Positions 1 through 14,889 of a stretch of 64,000 bases of DNA are shown one piece after another. Position 1 is the stretch's first letter; every line of letters starts with the position of its first letter. A program made the translations under genes and the position numbers. The stretch is taken from NCBI GenBank assembly GCA_016946835.1, contig JACVTC010000067.1, positions 939,501 through 1,003,500 on the forward strand, read 5' to 3'. Source of the stretch: Neocallimastix lanati (nom. inval.) (lineage: Eukaryota > Neocallimastigomycota > Neocallimastigomycetes > Neocallimastigales > Neocallimastigaceae). Under the pieces are notes generated by a model. That model made no database searches, was not told the origin of the DNA, and saw only the letters and a list, made by a program, of their open reading frames with translations.

Positions 1-2
1 CA

Positions 3-523
3 GAAACATCTGATATAGAAAATGAATGGATTAAAATGTTAGCTGCTACTCAATCTCCAGCAGAATCAGCATTATTCTTAAGGTAATTCGATTATATTTA
101 GATGATTTACAATATATTTATATTAATATTTATTTAATATTGTTTTCAACAACAACATTAATAATAATAATAATAATTATAATAATAATAATTATAATAA
201 TAATAATAATAATAATTATAATAATAATAATTATAATAATAATAATAATAATAATTATAATAATAATAATAATTATAATAATAATAATAATAATTATAAT
301 AATAATAATAATAATAATAATTATAATAATAATAATAATTATAATAATAATAATAATAATAATAATTAATCTATATAAATATTACATATATAGACTAGTA
401 CCCTACTTCACTGGAAAATATCATGTAGAAGAAATTATTTTTAGAGAAAATCTTACAAGAAAAGATTTAAAAACAATATTAAGCAAATTTAGAAATGAAC
501 TAATTACTATACTACATCAATAA
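3..523 (+). CDS. NPR3: NPRL3/NPR3 homologue, C-terminal part (partial, 5' end outside window)
   Basis: The visible coding parts are an exon running in from the left edge to 82 and a last exon 394-523, joined across a GT-AG intron (83-393). The split codon is AGA, and the join reads through as ...SALFLR-LVPYFTGKYHVEEI... to a stop at 521-523. FLRLxxYFxGxxHxEEIxxxENxxRxxLxxxLxKFRxxL is the signature end of NPRL3/Npr3. This protein pairs with NPRL2 in the GATOR1/SEACIT complex, a GTPase-activating complex that restrains TORC1 at the vacuole or lysosome when amino acids are scarce. About 69 residues are present; the N-terminal longin-like part lies outside the window. The intron consists almost entirely of ATT/AAT trinucleotide repeats. 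Identification rests on recalled family conservation. Confidence 0.8.
156..370. repeat. AAT/ATT trinucleotide microsatellite inside the NPR3 intron
   Basis: About 215 bases of (AAT)n interrupted by regularly spaced ATT units fill the last intron of the NPR3 homologue. Read in one frame it encodes only isoleucine, which is a translation artefact. Confidence 0.9.
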
Positions 524-2377
<1,854 letters not shown>

Positions 2378-3666
2378 ATGTCCAACACTATAGTGGTAAT
2401 TATTTGTTATTGAATAATATATTATATATTATATTTATAATTAAAAATTTAAAGAAAGAAGAAGAAGAAGAAGTTTTTTTTCAATAAATAGTTATTGAAA
2501 ATTAAATTTTTTAAATGGTATTATTAAATATTAGACCACTGTTTATAAATGGATTATCGAAAATGTCGTAGAAAATGTTAAAAAAGATTTCTCAAGTATG
2601 GGAGTTGAAGAAAGTATATTGCAGGAGTTTCAAAGAGTAAGATTTAAAATAATGTATACTATATAATATATATTCAATCAAATTTTAAAATTTGTTAAAT
2701 AAAATTTAAATATATATATATGCACACTACTTGCCAAAAAAAAAAAAAAAAAAAAAAAAAGAATTGGGAACTTAAAGTTATAAATTCTAAAGTTGCAAAT
2801 TTTCAAAAATTTTTATCCAATGAAGATTATTATACGCAACCACAAACAAGTACTTACGATCAATATAATCAAGCACCTGCTGCCCCAGATTTAATAAACC
2901 AAAACAACTTTCCATTTTCAGTAAATAAATTAACTTAAAGTTTTTCATATTTATTGTAAAATAAAATAATAATGAAAAAAAAATATATATATTTTATATT
3001 AATTATTATTATTATTAATTATTGTTAAATCAACATTAATATATAAAGCAATTTACTGAATCTTATTCAGTACCACCAAATTATAATGTTCAGACTAAAA
3101 TTGAACCTATGAATAACCAAGTAATTTTTTTTCCTAAACTATATAATTTTTTTTATTAGTATTAAAGTTTTTTATTAATTATTTAAATTTAATAGATAAA
3201 TTCACAATCGTCAAATATACCTCAAACTGATGGCGCCAATGATGAATTGACAACAGATGAAATTGATAAAATAATTGAAAAGAAAATATTAGAAAATAAT
3301 AAAGAAAAAGAAAAAGGAAAAGGTATATCACAAGTTGATGGGGAAGATGAAGATGATGAAGATGATCTTAATGTAACTGTTATTTTATTTTAAATATTTT
3401 AATGATATATAAAATCAGTGTTTATTTAAAAATATTATAATCAATGTAAGATTAATTTATTATTAAAAATTTTTTATTATTTATAAAAGTATGATGATGA
3501 TAATAATATCAATTCAGATTTAGATGACGATGATGATGATAATGATGATGAAGAAAATGAAACAGAACATTTAATATTATGTCAGTATGAAAAAGTAAGT
3601 AACAGAATTCAATAAAAAAAACATTTTTTTTTTTTTTTTTTAAAAAAAATTAAGTAATAAGTTTCA

Positions 3667-3697
<31 letters not shown>

Positions 3698-3876
3698 CAA
3701 AATATAGAAATAAAAATAAAAAAAAAATTTAAATAAATACTAATAATAACAATAACAATAATAACTAGGTTACAAGAATTAAGAATAAATGGAAGTGTTC
3801 ACTAAAGGATGGTATTATTAATGTAAATGGAAAAGATTACCTATTCCAAAAAGCTACTGGTGATTTTGAATGGTAG
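2378..3876 (+). CDS. TOA1: Transcription initiation factor IIA large subunit (TFIIA alpha/beta)
   Basis: Seven exons: 2378-2395, 2535-2636, 2762-2920, 3049-3120, 3196-3372, 3490-3594 and 3769-3876. All introns are GT-AG and all exons are in phase 0, giving 246 residues. The N-terminal part (residues 1-55, VYKWIIENVVENV..FSSMGVEESILQEFQ) is the helical-bundle domain. A Gln/Asn/Pro-containing linker and a long Asp/Glu-rich stretch (about 150-205) follow. The C-terminus (CQYEKVTRIKNKWKC..., ending in ...FQKATGDFEW) is the conserved beta-barrel half. The layout matches TOA1/GTF2A1. With the small subunit the protein stabilises TBP on promoter DNA in the nucleus. Length is close to yeast TOA1. The first coding exon is only 18 nt, and the acceptor before exon 3 is a poly-A run ending in AG. 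Confidence 0.93.
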
Positions 3877-4050
3877 TCATTTATATTATTGAAGAAAAAA
3901 TAAAAAAATAAAAAAAAAAAAAAAAAAAAGAAAGATTATTCATTATTTATAGACTTTTTTAAAATGATATATATTATCATATAATAATAATAATATGATT
4001 ATTATTATTATTATTTTTATTATATTTTACTATATATATTTTTTTTAAAT

Positions 4051-4096
<46 letters not shown>

Positions 4097-4338
4097 ATTT
4101 ATTTTTAATTTATATATAAAAAACACATAAAATAATATATGAAAAATACATAAAATGCTAATAAAAAATAAAACATATATATATATATATATAAATAAGA
4201 AATAAGCATATAAATAAATAATTTTTTTTTTTTGTAATATATTAATAAATAATTAAAATAAATGAATTTATTTTAAAATACTATATATATAAATATATAT
4301 AACCATTTTTTTTTTATTTTTTTTCTTTAATGATAATA

Positions 4339-4374
<36 letters not shown>

Positions 4375-4493
4375 TTAATTTTATTTTATTTTTTATTTTA
4401 TTTTTTTTTTTTTATTTATTTATTTTTTTTTTAATTTTATTTTTTTTGATTCTATTTTATTTTTATTTTCATTTTTATTTTTATTTTTATTTA
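3877..4493. other. Convergent intergenic spacer between TOA1 and the RhoGAP gene
   Basis: Both flanking genes end here. The spacer holds poly-A and poly-T runs (a run of about 35 A near 4058-4094), ATT repeats and TTTTA/TTTTTA runs. It presumably carries both polyadenylation regions. No gene is seen. Confidence 0.8.
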
Positions 4494-4635
4494 TTACGAA
4501 AAGATTCGAATTAACGATCGTTTAAAGCATTCTGTTTGTATATCAAAACTTTGATCCTCCTATATAAATAAATAAATATATATATATATAATTAATGTTT
4601 TATGTTATGTTTTATGTTTTAAAAAATTAATATTT

Positions 4636-4680
<45 letters not shown>

Positions 4681-5195
4681 CGTGTTATAGAATAATAAAA
4701 GTTAAAAAAAAAAAAAAAATTTTTTTTTATAATTATTTTATTTTTATTTTTATTTATAGTTAAAAAAAAAATTACCTTATAGAAAAATTCATCCGGGTTT
4801 TCGACTAGATAAGACCATGCGATTTGCCATTTTTCTAAAATATCTAATACCCCTGCTAGTGAAGATTGTTCATAACCTTTACTCGTCGTGGAGGAATTTA
4901 CCGTAGTTGATACTACGGATAAGTTGAATGAATTAGAAGGAATCCCTTCCAAACCATAAATTACTTGTTGTTTTTTAGATATTTCACTTAGACTCGAAAG
5001 ATTTTCTACTGGTAACACTCTTGCTAGTGATGCTGCCGTCATAGGATCGATGATACAATCGGATAAAATTCTTTGGGCTACCTTAATAATCATTTGAAGT
5101 AATTTATATCTTCCTGGAGATAACTTTAATAATAATCGTATTGTTTCCACATCTAATTTTACTTGTTCACTCATTTGTAAATTAGAATATCCATC

Positions 5196-5230
<35 letters not shown>

Positions 5231-7425
5231 TTAGTTAATATATATATAATAAAAATAAAAATAAAAATAAAAATAAAAATAAAAATAAAAATAAAAATAA
5301 AAATAAAAAAAAATTATAAAAACAAGTATATATATATATATATATATATTATTGTTTTATGAAAATATTTATATAATTTGTTAAATATTTATAAAATATT
5401 ATATTATATTTTTTGATACAAAAATAAATTATCAATATATATATATATATATATATTTAAAATAATATATAGTATATTTATAAAAAAAATTAATAATAAT
5501 TACTATTATTATCATTATTTGGGTCAGTAATTTTTTCAATGATATTCATTATAGCTAATTGGATTGAATATGGAATTAAACCACCCGGTATTTCTTTCAT
5601 TAATGATTTAATATGACTTGCCACTACAATACAATCCACATAGAATGGTATATTAGTTTTATTATCTTTAGATCGACGTTCTTGATATATTTTATATTGA
5701 TTTTCTTTATATTTTATGAATCCTTCACTATCAATATTTTTAAGTTCTTGAACTCTTGGAGATATTCTAAACCATCTACTAGATCTTGTATATTCTTTTT
5801 TTTTTTTTTTTTTTTTTTTTACCAAAAAAAAAAAAAAAAAAAAAACATTATATATATAGTATAATTATACATAAATATAAATATATATATATATATTTTA
5901 ATTATATATAAATATAAATATATATATATTTTAATTATACATATATATATATATATTTTTTTTTTTTTTTAAAGATATATAATTAATAGATATAAATAAT
6001 ATATATAAATATGTATATATATTAATTAAAGATAATTACCACATTCAGGAATGTCAGAACTACATAAATATTCCGTTGAAAGTTGGACTTCATTTATTAT
6101 TTCATCTGGTATAGGTTTTGAAAAATTTTCAATACAATTTCTGAATGATAAAAACATTTCTGAAGGTAAAATGGCAGATACCGGTCTTTTTTTTTTTTTT
6201 GTTTTGTTTTTGTTTTTGTTTGTTTGTTTGTTTTTTATTATATTGATATAATAAATTTATTATTTAATTTAAAATTATATAATAATTATTATATAATTTA
6301 ATATAAATTATATATATATATATATATATACACAATTTTTATATTTATTAATAAATTAGAAAAAAAAGAGTTAATAATTAATATATATATATATTGATAT
6401 ATAATATATATTAATTCTTAAAAACATCAATATAATTAAATATATATATATATATAATTTTGTATTTTTAATCTTTTTATTTCTATTTTTTTATTTTTAT
6501 TTTTTATTTTTTATTTTTTATTTTTTATTTTTTATTTTTTACTTACTTTGAAAATATATATTCAAACTGTAATGCTAGTAACATTGGTAATCCATCTTCT
6601 GTTTTCATAATTGATAATGAAACATCAGAATCGGCAGTCATACTATTTTTTATGCTATCATTATCACTGTAAAAATCCTTATGATATAGATTATCATCAT
6701 TTATAGTCCTCGATGAATTATCTAAATGGTATTGACCTTGAGATAAATTTAATGTTTTTGATAGATTATTGGCTAAATTATTTATGGATGTTGGAAGAGA
6801 TTTTAAATTGTTGCTTTCATTATTATAATAATGATTATTACTAGTATTTGTTACAGGTAAAATACCAACAGAATTTGATTGATAACTTCCTCTTATCGAA
6901 GCTAAATTAGAATCAGAATTTAGTTTTTTTTGGGAGGTTAATGTACTCTCACTTATATAAGAGTCACCCAAAATTTCATTGGAGTCACCGTATGGATTTA
7001 TATTATTGTTGTTATTAATATCTATACATTTAGTTTTAAATTTATCTTTTAATTCAATTTTATATACAATTCTACATAATGTTTCTGCAATTCTATTCCA
7101 AACTTTTTCATCTGATTTTGCCTGTTCTAAACTAGAAATAATCCAAAGCCTATCTCTTAATTCTATTAAAACTGATTCAGGCTTTAATAATTTTTAATTT
7201 TTTTTTTTATTTTATTTTTTTTATCATTTACAGTAATATTTTAAGAATTAGTAATTTTATAAATTATTTTGGAATTCGTTTATTAAAATATTTATAAATA
7301 TCATAAAATATTAAATTATTTTTATATAATTTATTTATTTATTTATTTATTAATAATATTATTTAGAATTTAATTTTAAAATTAATCCTTATTATTATTT
7401 ATATTATTATTTATATTATTATTTA

Positions 7426-7475
<50 letters not shown>

Positions 7476-7743
7476 GTATTTTTTTCTTTTTATTTACCAA
7501 TCTTAATTCAACCAGAAATCCAATTAGTACACATAATCTATGTAGGTACCACCAAGGGGAATCTTGTGATTCTTTATTTAAAATAACATTTTGACATTTT
7601 TTAATTAATCTTTTAATCCAATGAGTAGGATTATATTGGTCCTATTATGAAATTAAATATTAAAAAAAAAATATAAAAAAATTTTTAATTAATATATATA
7701 TATCAATTAATATAGACATTCTTGATTAATATACATATATATA

Positions 7744-7792
<49 letters not shown>

Positions 7793-7954
7793 CTGTTATA
7801 TTAATAATATTACTTTTTTTGATTCAACATTAGGAATTTGAAGAGTTGCAGGATCTGTTACACCCCAAAAAATTTGTTCTTTCAGTTCAATTTGTTCTAT
7901 TATTGATTCATACGAATAAATATCTGCAATGACTCTAAATACAACAAAAGGCGC

Positions 7955-8045
<91 letters not shown>

Positions 8046-8487
8046 TTCATTTTTTATTTTATTATATTTTATTATGAATATTTCAAAAGTATTGAATTAT
8101 ATAATGGAATAAATTAAATATATATTAATAGAAAAAGAAATATATATTTATATACATATATATACATTATTAATAATAAATTTTTAAAAATGAATAATAA
8201 TGTAAATATATATTTTGATGTTTTACCGCAATTTTGATAAAATAGTCGACTTAAATATACAGAATTAGTTTGTCCATTACCAACTGAAAGAACCGACATT
8301 CTATCCAATATATCATTCATTTTATCCAGTCCTTCTCTTGATACATATTCCTGTTGATTTTAAATAGATTTGATAATAAAAATTATGATATAATAATAAA
8401 AAAAATATAAGAAAATAAAAATATTATTAAAACCAACAATAAAAAATAAAAAAAAAATAAAAAAATAAAAAAAAAAAAAAAAAGGAA

Positions 8488-8518
<31 letters not shown>

Positions 8519-8809
8519 ATAAAAAAAACTTTTTATATATCTATATATAAGTAATTTATATAAAATCATATAAATTCATATATATAAAATTAAATGGAAT
8601 ACATTTTTTAGTAACTTTTTGTTTTTTTTATTTGATAGAATTAATGAACGATATACTGATTTTAGAATGGATACACCCCGATTATTAGATATGGCTTTTC
8701 CTCGTTCATTAGAATTATTGGGTGTATAATCATATTCTCTTATAGCTGTCGATGATGTTGTTATGGAAGATGGATAATTAAGATTAATATCTTGTTGAGG
8801 TTCTGCCAT
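4494..8809 (-). CDS. RhoGAP-domain protein, 713 residues
   Basis: Nine exons on the minus strand: 8809-8603, 8350-8227, 7923-7814, 7641-7498, 7181-6547, 6185-6040, 5794-5504, 5194-4776 and 4559-4494. All introns are GT-AG, all phases agree, and the frame closes at a TAA at 4494-4496. Residues 1-260 form a predicted helical region of unknown type (for example WWYLHRLCVLIGFLVELR). Residues 265-390 are Ser/Asn-rich. From about 407 the RhoGAP fold is recognisable: a WFRISPRVQEL segment (arginine-finger region), VVASHIKSLMKEIPGGLIPY near residue 520, then LSPGRYKLLQMIIK and MTAASLARVLP near 575-610. RhoGAP domains speed GTP hydrolysis by Rho/Rac/Cdc42, controlling actin and polarity in the cytoplasm or at the membrane. 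The usual FGP after NLA is replaced by VLP. Acceptors of exons 6 and 7 follow poly-A runs. The RhoGAP call is strong; the N-terminal half is unidentified. Confidence 0.75.
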
Positions 8810-9021
8810 TTTTTTAATTGATTTTTATTATTAATTTATTATAATAAATGATGTGATATAAAAAAATTAGAGTTATTGTGTTTTTTTTTTTTATAATAGA
8901 TTTTTCTTATAATATCATTTGTTATTATTATATAATATTATTGTTATTGCTATTTAATTTCTCTATTTTTATATTAATTTTATTTAATTTATTTTATTTT
9001 ATTTTATTTTATTTATTGTAT

Positions 9022-9054
<33 letters not shown>

Positions 9055-10435
9055 AATTTATTGCTATATGTATATAATATAAAATAGGAATTATGTATAA
9101 TACAGAGTAAAATTAATATTATGATTATAATGTTATAATATATTTATAAAGATAATAATTATTAATAATAAAAATTATATTTTTCTATAAGGGAATTCAT
9201 ATATATATTTTATGTAAAATATCACATATATATTTAATTTGAATATTTTTTTTATAATATTGCAACTGTCATTATTTTATTTTAATTTATTTATTATATT
9301 TTTTTTTTTAATAATATATAGAAAAGTCTGTATAACTGTTATTATTATTATTATTATTGTTATTATTAAGACTACATGGTACTGAAATATATTTAATAAA
9401 AATTTTATGCATATATATTAAAAAAAATTCTTTTTGACATAACAATATTATATTAACAGATAATTTATTATAAAACAAAATTTAATATTAGTAAAATGAG
9501 AATAGAAGATTATATAATAATACGAAAGTATTTAATCCAATTAATTTTTTTAAAGAAATTCTAAAAAATAACAATAAAAATAAAAAAGATAATAGATAAT
9601 ATATATATATAAATGAAATAATATTTTTTTTTATGCCTTTTCAACATACATATTCTTATAAATAATCTTCTATATGATATATATTACAAAGTTACTACAT
9701 CATAAAAAAAAATTTTTTTTTTTCTTTTTTTTCTTTTTTTTATTTATTTTCTTTTGTTTGGTCATATAATTCCAGAATTATTTATAATATTATTTATCAT
9801 ACATTATAAATTATAAAATAAAAAAAGAAATGTTTGATAATTTAATATTAACAAAAATATGAATGAATCATCTTTTAAATATTTGTTAATGTTAATTTTT
9901 TTTTATTGCTTTTATTTATTTATTTTATTTTATTTTATTTTATTTTTTTTTTTAAGATTTTTTTATTAAATATTTAAAAGTTAATTATAGAATAGATATT
10001 TTGATATTATAAAATATTTCTAAATCGATTTTATTAAGAAATGTTTTATTTTATAATTATTACTATTATTCAAAATATAATAAACTTTTTTTATATTTAA
10101 CTATAAAAATGTTCGGATTTCTATTTTAATTTTTTTTTTTTTTTTTTTTTTTTTTTTGTAATAATGATATATAATTACTTTTCTAAAATAATTATATTAT
10201 TATTTTATTAATAATAAAAAATCTTATATATATTATAACTAATTTTTTTTTTAAAAAAAAATTTTAATAAAAAATAAAAAAAAAATATATTATTAAACTT
10301 TAATATATAATAAATATAAATATATATTTTATAAAATATATTATTATAGTTTTTTATATTAATATTAATATGAATAATTAAAAATATATATAAAAGTTTT
10401 TATAATAAATTTTGATTCGGCATATTGTAATTATA

Positions 10436-10469
<34 letters not shown>

Positions 10470-10784
10470 CATGTTCTTATATAAATAATATAAATATATA
10501 AATATAATTTGAAAAAAAAAAAAAAACTGAATATTATTTTTTTTCATACTATCTAAAATTATAGTTTTTTTATATTAATATGAATAATTATAAAAATATA
10601 TATATATTAAAAGCTTCATAACATTTTTTTTTCGGCGTATTAAAATTATAAATATATATTAAAACTATAATATAATTTATCAGATATTAATATATATTAT
10701 ATAATTATTAAAAAAAAAAAAAGCTCTTTTTCAAAATAAATAAATTTTATTTTATAATTTTTTTATTTTAAAAATAATCAAAAT

Positions 10785-10845
<61 letters not shown>

Positions 10846-11094
10846 GTAATCGTTTTTTTTTGTTTCAGTATAGATAAATGTTATATTTTAACAAAAAAAA
10901 AATTCATTTTTGAATTGAAAACAATATAACTACTGAAAAAATAAAATAGTTAAATGGTCCTTTATTACTGGGATATCCTTCTTTCTTAATAAGTAGTTTA
11001 CTTTTATTAAGGATACTTAAAAGTATATTAAAATAGTAGTTCCAATTATTTGAAGTATTTTTCTTATAAACTATTATATATATATTTATTTATC

Positions 11095-11445
11095 TAATAA
11101 TTAACCTATTTATTTACTTATTATTTATTTACTTATTATTTATTTATTTATCTATGATTATTTATTTATCTATTTTATTTAATTATCTATTATTATTTAT
11201 TTACTTATTATTTATTTATTTATCTATGATTATTTATTTATCTATTTTATTTAATTATCTATTATTATTTATTTACTTATTATTTATTTATTTATCTATT
11301 TTATTTATTTATCTATTATTATTTATTTATCTACTATTTTTTATTTATCTATTATTTATTTATTTATCTATTTTATTTATTTATCTATTATTATTTATTT
11401 ATCTACTATTTTTTATTTATCTATTATTTATTTATTTATTTATTA
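11095..11445. repeat. TTTATTTATCTA compound tandem array
   Basis: Compound repeat of TTTA, TCTA and TACTTA units. A longer unit of about 68-70 bp, beginning with CTATGATTATTTATTTATC, occurs twice in a row (about 11151 and 11220), followed by shorter variants. Its reading frame (LFIYL repeats) is an artefact. Confidence 0.85.
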
Positions 11446-11951
11446 TATATTGATATTTCAAGTAATATAAATCTATATGTATATATAAATTTTAAAGTTA
11501 AATTTTAAATAAATATAATTATTAATAAAACTTTATAGATAAATTTTATATTTATATATATATATTTTTTTATATAGCTTTATATTATTTAAATTCTAAA
11601 ATTAGTTTTAAGGAGCATTATATAAATAAATATATAAATAAATAAATAAATAAATAAACAAGTAAAGATATTTCTTTTTTCTTTTTAATTTTACATTTTA
11701 TTTTTTTTTTGAGGAATTATAAAAATTTTAAAATGGATATAAAGAAATTATATACAATCATAATATACAATTATAATATACAATTGTTAAAATATATAAA
11801 GTATCTAAAAATTTAATTAATATCGTCTTCCTTAATATTTATAAGCAATGTTCCTTCATTATTTATTAATATAAATAAGAATATTTTTTTATTTTTTAAT
11901 ATTTTGGCATCAATTAAAGGGAAAAAAAAAAGGATATAAAAATTTTTATTT

Positions 11952-11994
<43 letters not shown>

Positions 11995-14148
11995 CCCTTT
12001 TATAAACAATAATAGTAATTTGATATATGAATATTAAATGTATAATCTCCCCCTTTTTTATAAGTAATGAAAGCACATTACCTAATGAATATTTAAAGCA
12101 TAAAAGTAATAAAAAAATTTGTTAATCAAAATATAATTCTATTATTAATATATAATAGATAAAATATCTTTTATTAAATTTATTATATAACCTAATAATA
12201 CAAATATTTTTTATCCTATTTTATATATTAATATGTAAATAATAATATAATGAATAGTTTTATAACATAATAATAATATAATTCATTATCACATTTTATA
12301 CATTTATATATAAATAATAATATTCTTAATATTTCAAACGATATATTAATCTTAATAATAAGATTATTATTATTATTATCATTATTATTATAAATTAATA
12401 ATGATTTAATTATTATCATATTATTATTATTATAAATTCTATAACATGATAATATTACAAATATCAACTGTTAAACACTTTATGTATCAAATGATATATT
12501 AATATTTATTTAATATATAACTATATGTAATAATTATATAATAAAAATTTTTATAGTTTTTATATCATTTAAAAGAAATAATAATTAAAAAATTTATAGT
12601 TTTCATATCATTTATAAGAAAAAGTATATTATATTCAATACATTCTATATATATTTTATTTTAAAAGAATTATTTTAATCTTATATCAATATGAAAATAC
12701 CAAAATAACAAAACCGAAACAAAAAAAAAAAAGAAAAAAAATTATCAATGTTATAATACAATTAATAATTAAAAATGTTTTAAGGAACACTTTAATTTAC
12801 CTTACGATATTAAATATTATAAATATTTTATACATTTATTTTATTAATTATTATAAATATTTTATACATTTATTTTATAATATATTTTTTTATATTTATT
12901 TAAATTTTATTTATTTATTTGTTTATTTAAATCTTATTTATTTATTTATTTATTCTCTGTGGAAGTCAATCGTTTATAAATATGTATATGATGATGGTGT
13001 TGGTGATGTTTTAAATATCAACTTGAACTTTTTAATAGATTTAACCATTCAATAAATTATTAAATCTTTTTAGTTATTTTACAATTTATTTATTTATCCG
13101 TTTATTTAATTATCAATTTATTTAGTTATCTATTGATTTATTTCCATATTTTCCCTTTCCATTGATTCATTACTAATTATTAATAATAAAATAAAAAAAA
13201 GTGAAACAATTATATATTATTTTTTTTTGATATATTATAGATTATGTAATAATATGTTAATGTATTGTATTGTGTTATATATTAACAATATATAAATATC
13301 TAATCATATTATATGAATAAATTAAAATTTAAATTAAAATTTCAAATAGAAATATATTAAAAATAAAATTAATTTTTTAAAAGAATTTATCCTTTAAAAA
13401 AAAATAACAGTTTTTATGTCATATTATATTTTTTTTTTTTATAAATAAAAAAGTTTATATTCTTTAATTATATTTTTATATTTATTTAATAAACGTTTTT
13501 TTCTATTAAAGAGTTTAAAATAGTATTAATCAGTTTTTTTTTTTCTTTTTTAAACAATTTAACAATAGGAAAACTAAATATAATATTAAATGAAATAAAA
13601 ATTATTAATAAAAATATTTAAATATAAATATGAATTTTTAAATATATATGAACATAATACTTTTTAAAATAATTTAAATTAATATATAGATTAATATATA
13701 GAAAAGATTTATACTAATAATAATTATTAATTAATTAATTAATAAATAATAATAATATTTTTTTAATTTTTTTTTAATAAATTAAAATAGCATGTTTCTA
13801 TATATTATAGTTTAAAATTTGAGAAATAGAATTTTTGCGTAACATTTCAAAAATAAAATAAAATAAAATAAAATAAAAAAAAAAAAAGTTAAAAAATAAA
13901 AACTTAACAATTATTATTAATATTATCTTATATAGTAACTTTTGTTCTTTTTTTTTTTTTATATTTTATTTTATTTTATTTTATTTTTCTTGTTATTTTA
14001 TTTTTGTAAACTTTATAGTTTTTCACTTTGAAATAGAAATCTGTTTGTCATTTACTATTAGAAATTGACATTCAGTTATATATATTATTGAAAAGTGTCC
14101 TAATTTATTTTCAATTATATTAGATATTTCTATATATTATATTACTTA

Positions 14149-14268
14149 CAATATATATGAAATATCTAAAGATTATAATTATATGTAATACATAATAAAA
14201 AAAAAAAACAATATATATGAAATATCTAAAGATTATAATTATATGTAATACATAATAAAAAAAAAAAG
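14149..14268. repeat. 60-bp tandem duplication
   Basis: Two adjacent copies of a 60-base unit containing CAATATATATGAAATATCTA then AAGATTATAATTATATG, each ending in a poly-A run. The copies are almost identical. Confidence 0.9.
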
Positions 14269-14889
14269 AAAAAAAAAAAAGTTAAACAATTTACAATTAT
14301 ACATAAAGTTATATATATATATAAATAAAATAGTATAATACCAATTCAACTTTTTAAATTTTAATTATACTTTTTAATTTCAAATTGTAAACTATAAATT
14401 CAATTCATTACAACAAGCAATTGTATTCATTTATCAAAAAATTATATAGAACATTTATCAATATATATAATATATATAATTAATTTCTATCACATTTTAC
14501 AATTATTCAGTAATTGTCATATGGGTTTTTTATTTCGACATATAGAAATTACATTTTAAACATTTTACAATATAGTATAAAATATAAAATAATTACAAGA
14601 AATTTATATATATATAAATTATAATATAACAATAAAAATAAAAAAAAAATAGAAAAAAAAAAAAAAAAAAGCAAACTATTAATTGATAATTTTTATTTTT
14701 TTTTAAAATAAATATCTATATTAATATTCTAATATCATTTAAATAATATTCTTAAATATATATATATAATAATATATATATAATATTTAAAAATTTTTTT
14801 TTCTCTTAATTTATTATCTGTTACTTATTTCGATTTTTCATATAGTGTTTTTTTTTTTTTTTTATTTAAAAAAAAAAAGTTGAAAAGTA

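Larger units (their letters stand above)
8810..14889. other. Six-kilobase divergent intergenic region
   Basis: This lies between the minus-strand RhoGAP gene and the plus-strand F-box gene, so it carries both promoters. I found no conserved protein or RNA signature. It contains poly-T/poly-A runs, AAT repeats (10791-10842), a TTTATCTA-rich compound array (11095-11445), a poly-T run (about 11955-11994) and a near-perfect 60-bp direct duplication (14149-14268). A few less A-rich stretches (10930-11050, 12955-13040, 14010-14110) carry no open frame that I recognise. Confidence 0.7.

Noticed and set aside
7929-8117. Tyr-rich frame (poly-TAT)
   Set aside because: It lies in an intron of the RhoGAP gene and is a TAT/TTA microsatellite artefact.
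10960-11050. Possible structured RNA (CTTAATAA...TTATTAAG stem of 8 bp)
   Set aside because: Stems of A and T are expected by chance in this composition, and no RNA family motif is present.
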